Positions 60,451-64,000 of a stretch of DNA of 64,000 nucleotides are shown here, piece after piece. The notes under the pieces were generated by a model. It saw only the letters and a list, made by a program, of their open reading frames with translations, did no database searches and was not told the origin of the DNA. The position numbers and the translations under genes are program-made. Each line of letters opens with the position of its first letter. Within the stretch, counting starts at the first letter, position 1. Source of the stretch: CAZEJS01 sp964512645 (lineage in GTDB: Bacteria; Actinomycetota; Geothermincolia; Fen-727; Anoxymicrobiaceae); the NCBI GenBank assembly GCA_964512645.1, contig CAZEJS010000004.1, positions 83,919 to 147,918 of the forward strand, read 5' to 3'.

Positions 60451-62673
60451 ATGCTGGGGATTCGCAGGTCTGGTAAATCGGAGAGCCTGAGATTAAGCTC
60501 GCTGCTCTTGGTGATTCTTCTTTTTATGCCCTGCCTTCTGGTTCTTGTTAGTACCGCTCAGGCAGGACCAGACTATAAAGCGGTTATTATCATAGGGAAT
60601 GATTGTGGGTCTCAGGATACTGAAAACGCTTACAATTCCCTGGCCAGCGAGCTCCAGAACCACGGAATCCGGTGCTATAAGTTCTACACGCCGAATGCCA
60701 AATGGAGCGAGGTTCAGACGGCCCTGGAAGACGCGAATATCGTTGTCTATTGGGGACACGGCTGTGGCTGGGACCCTGGGGATACTGAGGATGACCAGGA
60801 TTTCAAAAACGGTTTCTCGCTGGATCAAGACAACTCGTACCCTAACACTGGCGATGATTGGTATAGACTGACAGGCACCATCGACCGCAGAATCATTCAC
60901 AGCGATATTTCCAAGCTAGCTCCTAACGCTCTGGTAGTTCTACATGCCGCGTGTTATTCGGCAGGGAAGACCGCGCTAGACATGGATGAATACACGCCTG
61001 TCTCAACATTGAAGAAACGTATCGAGGAATACAGCGAGTCTTTCCTGACGATGGGAGCCAACTATTATGGAGCGATTGGATATACTGCAGCGCCGCATTA
61101 CATATTTCAAAAGCTGCTTGACGAGGGGAAGACGCTAAAGCAAACGGCGGAGGAACTTGACCAACACGAAGGTATTGCCGACAGCCCGTATTGCGAAGAT
61201 GTTGTCATAGAAGGACCGTATTCACATCCGCAAGTAGCGGGGGAGAAAGTCAGGTTCTTGCGGTGGACCTGGGCTGAAGGATGTGAGGGCGCTGGGACTA
61301 ACAACACCGAAGGTGTTATCGCAGGCAATATGAACCTGACCGCGCCTGATTTCTTACCGGGTTATGAACCCCCGCCGCAACCACCCAAGCCCACTGACGC
61401 TTCTGCCTTCTATTTTGCTGAGGGATACACAGGCTCAGGTTTCGAAGAGTATATCTGCATAGGTAATCCTAGTGATGGAGTAGCAATTGCAGCTGTAACG
61501 TACATGTTCGCTGATGGCACTACGCAAGAAGCGTCATACAATGTACCCGGCAATTCACGTTTTACAGTGAACGTCAACGGTGAAGTTGGGCCCGGAAGGG
61601 AAGTCGCCGCAAAGATAACTTCTCAGACGGCGAATCTGGTAGTCGAGCGCCCCATGTATTTCAACTACAAGGGCATTTGGACAGGTGGTTCAGATGTTGT
61701 GGGAGCAACAGCGCCCTGTACTTCCTGGTACTTCGCTGAAGGGACAACGCTCGAAGGATTTGAGCAGTATATTACGGTTCTGAACCCCTCCGACGAGACT
61801 GCGAATCTGACCTTCCGTTATATGATTGAGGGTAGCGGCGAGCAGGATATCCCCGGACAGGTGGGCGCGCACTCCCGTTCGACCTTCAAGACCTTGGACC
61901 AAATTGGCCCAGACAAGAACGCAAGCCTTGTTCTAGAGAGCGACCAGCCTGTGGTTGCGGAAAGGCCAATGTATTCCAACTACCATGGGGTATGGTCAGG
62001 AGGGCATGATGTGGTGGGCGCTACGTCTCCGTCCATGGCATGGTACTTCGCTGAAGGCACGACGCGTACCGGCTTTGAGGAATGGCTCTGCCTTCAGAAT
62101 CCAGGGACCACATCAGTAACGATTGATGCCACCTATCAGCTTGCGCTCGGCCAGGGCAATCCCATTGCCAAGACGTATTCTATCCCTGCTCAACAGCGCC
62201 TCACAGTCCCGGTGAATGCTGAGATAGGACAGGACAAGGATTGTAGCGTCAGCTTGATATCGGAATCAGATTTCATTGCGGAGCGCCCGATGTACTTCAA
62301 CTACCATGAGAAGTGGACCGGAGGCCATGATGTTCTCGGCTCAACCGGGCATTCGACTACGTGGTTCTTTGCCGAAGGCACAACGCGAGATAATTTCGAC
62401 GAGTGGCTCTGTCTCCAGAATCCCGGGGCAGCGGATTCCCATGCCGAGATTACGTATTACTTGACGACCGGGCAGACGGTGGTGAAGAGCTGGACTGTCC
62501 CGGCAAACTCACGAATCACAGTCAATGTGAATGCTGACGTTGGCCCCAACCAAGATGTTTCAGCCTGCGTGTTCGCCGACAACCCACTCGTCGCGGAACG
62601 CCCAATGTATTTCATGTATAACGGCTTCTGGGATGGCGGGCACGACGTAGGGGGGTTCGTTCCTACCCTTTAG
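60451..62673 (+). CDS. secreted caspase-fold (clan CD) protein with four surface repeats
   Basis: A 740-residue exported protein. The signal peptide ends near residue 38 ('VSTAQA'). Residues about 40-290 resemble CHAT/gingipain-type clan CD peptidases: a strand ending in 'VVYWGHGCGWD' with His103 and a second ending in 'LVVLHAACYSAG' with Cys168, the positions of a His-Cys dyad. Four repeats of about 105 residues follow from residue 314: 'FYFAEGYTGSGF', 'WYFAEGTTLEGF', 'WYFAEGTTRTGF' and 'WFFAEGTTRDNF'. They match the C-terminal repeats of the chromosomal protein at 18370-24000. The start is ATG 60451 with GGGGAT upstream. Whether it cleaves protein is unproven. Confidence 0.78.
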   Translation: MLGIRRSGKSESLRLSSLLLVILLFMPCLLVLVSTAQAGPDYKAVIIIGNDCGSQDTENAYNSLASELQNHGIRCYKFYTPNAKWSEVQTALEDANIVVYWGHGCGWDPGDTEDDQDFKNGFSLDQDNSYPNTGDDWYRLTGTIDRRIIHSDISKLAPNALVVLHAACYSAGKTALDMDEYTPVSTLKKRIEEYSESFLTMGANYYGAIGYTAAPHYIFQKLLDEGKTLKQTAEELDQHEGIADSPYCEDVVIEGPYSHPQVAGEKVRFLRWTWAEGCEGAGTNNTEGVIAGNMNLTAPDFLPGYEPPPQPPKPTDASAFYFAEGYTGSGFEEYICIGNPSDGVAIAAVTYMFADGTTQEASYNVPGNSRFTVNVNGEVGPGREVAAKITSQTANLVVERPMYFNYKGIWTGGSDVVGATAPCTSWYFAEGTTLEGFEQYITVLNPSDETANLTFRYMIEGSGEQDIPGQVGAHSRSTFKTLDQIGPDKNASLVLESDQPVVAERPMYSNYHGVWSGGHDVVGATSPSMAWYFAEGTTRTGFEEWLCLQNPGTTSVTIDATYQLALGQGNPIAKTYSIPAQQRLTVPVNAEIGQDKDCSVSLISESDFIAERPMYFNYHEKWTGGHDVLGSTGHSTTWFFAEGTTRDNFDEWLCLQNPGAADSHAEITYYLTTGQTVVKSWTVPANSRITVNVNADVGPNQDVSACVFADNPLVAERPMYFMYNGFWDGGHDVGGFVPTL

Positions 62674-62772
62674 TCCGTAGCTCAATTTCGGCGGGAAATG
62701 ATGAAGAATATATCGTTAGCTGGGATTGCAGAATGTAAGGGTTGTGAATAGCAAAGGAATGGAGAGGTCGGG

Positions 62773-63717
62773 ATGAAGGTCGCCGCCTGTACGGTCTCAG
62801 ATTATACAAACATCAACCGCGAAAACATCAGGAGGCGCCTTGCATACCTTGCTATTCTGCTAAACAAAGCAAAACTTCAGAATACAAACTTGGTTTTGAT
62901 GCCCGGCGGATACTTCTTAGTAGAGGTTACATCCCCGGGTGCATTCGACTACGTGCCGGTGGAAGTAGCACAGCTGGGTGCGGAAATCCAGATTCTATCG
63001 AATTACTTCGCAATAGCTATTGTTGTCGGTGTTGATGTTTATACCTCGGAGGATGATGCTTCCAAGAAGTATCAGTTGTGGCAATACGACCAACATAACA
63101 AGGAACTATTGACTGGAACCTTTCCTTGTTTTGCTATTGCGGCGACTTCCAATCTCATAAACAGTTCCAAGAAGCCAGAGATTTGGCGGCAGAGGTCTCA
63201 ATGGGGAAGAACCTGGAGGTCATTCTACCCCGGAGGCAAACGGATTCCTTGTGATGATGTGAGAAGGGTTCGGTTGGAAATGCGTGACCCGCTAAGTCCG
63301 TATTATCACGAAGCAAGAACTGTATGGGGAACATTTTCTGATAGACGCACAATTGAGGTTGGTGAAAGAGCGTTTGAAGTTCTTATCTGTGGCGAAGCAC
63401 ACAACAGGATAATAAAAGATGCCATTGTCAAGAATAAGAAACGTAACGAGATGCCCTTTGCCGTTTTGGACTGTGCTCATCAGGCTGGTGGCGGTTTGAG
63501 AATACACAAGGCCGGTGATTTCTTTGCAGAGAAGCACATTCGCTTCTTTTGCTCTGTCCACGTGAACAAACAAGCAGGCACCAAGTACGGCTTCAGGTAT
63601 AGGCGTAGCTATAAGAAAGTACCCAAGGACAGGTTCTGGGACTACAGGACGAACGATATGTTTGGGCTGAAGCTGCAAGAGCCGCGCATCGAGGTGGGAA
63701 CTTGGAGTATCCAGTAG
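62773..63717 (+). CDS. nitrilase-like protein with degenerate active site
   Basis: A 314-residue protein that I match weakly to the carbon-nitrogen hydrolase (nitrilase) fold. Supporting segments are 'NLVLMPGGYF', at the place of the catalytic Glu loop (usually 'FPE'), and 'FEVLICGEAHN', matching the catalytic Cys loop. The Glu is replaced by Gly, so it may be inactive or have different chemistry. The C-terminal half is rich in Arg, Lys and aromatic residues. Codon use is AT-rich like the rest of the element. ATG 62773 follows GGAGAGGTCGGG. It is the last gene before the right end. Confidence 0.5.
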   Translation: MKVAACTVSDYTNINRENIRRRLAYLAILLNKAKLQNTNLVLMPGGYFLVEVTSPGAFDYVPVEVAQLGAEIQILSNYFAIAIVVGVDVYTSEDDASKKYQLWQYDQHNKELLTGTFPCFAIAATSNLINSSKKPEIWRQRSQWGRTWRSFYPGGKRIPCDDVRRVRLEMRDPLSPYYHEARTVWGTFSDRRTIEVGERAFEVLICGEAHNRIIKDAIVKNKKRNEMPFAVLDCAHQAGGGLRIHKAGDFFAEKHIRFFCSVHVNKQAGTKYGFRYRRSYKKVPKDRFWDYRTNDMFGLKLQEPRIEVGTWSIQ

Positions 63718-63757
63718 GAGATTGTTGCATTCTGAGTAGTATATGAATTGAAGAAAC

Positions 63758-63777
63758 TGCAAACAGATTTGCAAACA
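63758..63777 (+). repeat. paired TGCAAACA motif, right end of the element
   Basis: TGCAAACA at 63758-63765 and 63770-63777 (period 12), about 120 bases inside the right boundary, in the same orientation as the left pair. AGGAGGGA follows, where the left end has AGGATGGA. Confidence 0.6.
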
Positions 63778-63895
63778 AACCAGGAGGGATACGAAGGGAC
63801 TGGCGATGATGGTAACGGCATGGCCACCGTCGAATTCGTTGAGAAGCGGGACGCGAGATGAATACAGGACACCAAAAGGTACGATAGAAAACGCA

Positions 63896-63953
<58 letters not shown>

Positions 63954-64000
63954 AATGATCCTTATTGGAACGACTCCTTTTTATCAGAAGGTCAAAGGGT

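Overview
The window is a high-GC bacterial chromosome segment interrupted by a lower-GC integrated element. Many GTG and TTG starts, a TMEM175-type channel, an MprF-like protein, DUF3068, MMPL-type RND pumps, DUF35/thiolase pairs and secreted proteins carrying ~105-residue repeats of the 'WYLAEGT..GF..' type all fit a deep-branching, probably anaerobic or facultative Actinomycetota lineage (Geothermincolia/OPB41-like). This placement is by gene-family impression only; no rRNA or ribosomal protein gene is present.

Layout, chromosome part (1-47.6 kb). 1-2.8 kb: end of an RND transporter gene and an unknown membrane protein (minus strand). 3.1-6.4 kb: a cassette of a small membrane protein, a methyltransferase and a membrane-anchored sulfatase-fold protein. 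6.4-18.3 kb: a CoA-transferase/GNAT fusion, an msrB-msrA pair, an acyltransferase, hydrolase, alcohol dehydrogenase, flavodoxin, methyltransferase and a 7TM-PAS histidine kinase. 18.4-24.0 kb: a 1876-residue secreted metallophosphoesterase with many Ig/IPT-like domains and four C-terminal repeats. 24.2-29.5 kb: DUF362-ferredoxin, TMEM175, a receiver-PAS protein with no output domain and a PAS kinase. 29.8-36.2 kb: MprF-like protein, PHP phosphoesterase, and a four-gene DUF35-thiolase-thiolase-DUF35 operon with its own promoter and an attenuator-like terminator in the leader. 36.2-40.4 kb: marR-DUF3068-RND operon with a palindromic operator. 40.6-47.5 kb: purC, SDR, tRNA-Ser(GCT) with a duplicated 3' end and an assembly gap, MFS exporter, tRNA-Arg(ACG) next to tadA, DUF488 and a flavodoxin-ferredoxin protein.

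Integrated element (47.67-63.95 kb). A complete tRNA-Ser(CGA) gene stands at the left end, and the 3' part of a Ser tRNA gene recurs 16.2 kb downstream. Between them lie an excisionase-like gene and a tyrosine integrase. The left half carries a DNA-modification/defence cluster: Vsr endonuclease, C5 cytosine methyltransferase, a NotI-like restriction endonuclease and a UvrD-like helicase. The helicase is split by an IS21-family insertion with a 7-bp target duplication; removing the IS and one repeat restores the reading frame exactly. The right half carries a secreted propeller-like protein, a secreted caspase-fold protein with the same repeats as the chromosomal metallophosphoesterase, and a nitrilase-like protein. 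Two non-coding stretches in the element hold clusters of short repeats.

The most interesting parts are the tRNA-Ser island with the NotI-like/Vsr/helicase cluster, the secreted caspase-like repeat protein on the same element, and the DUF35/thiolase quartet in which neither thiolase shows the N-terminal nucleophilic cysteine.
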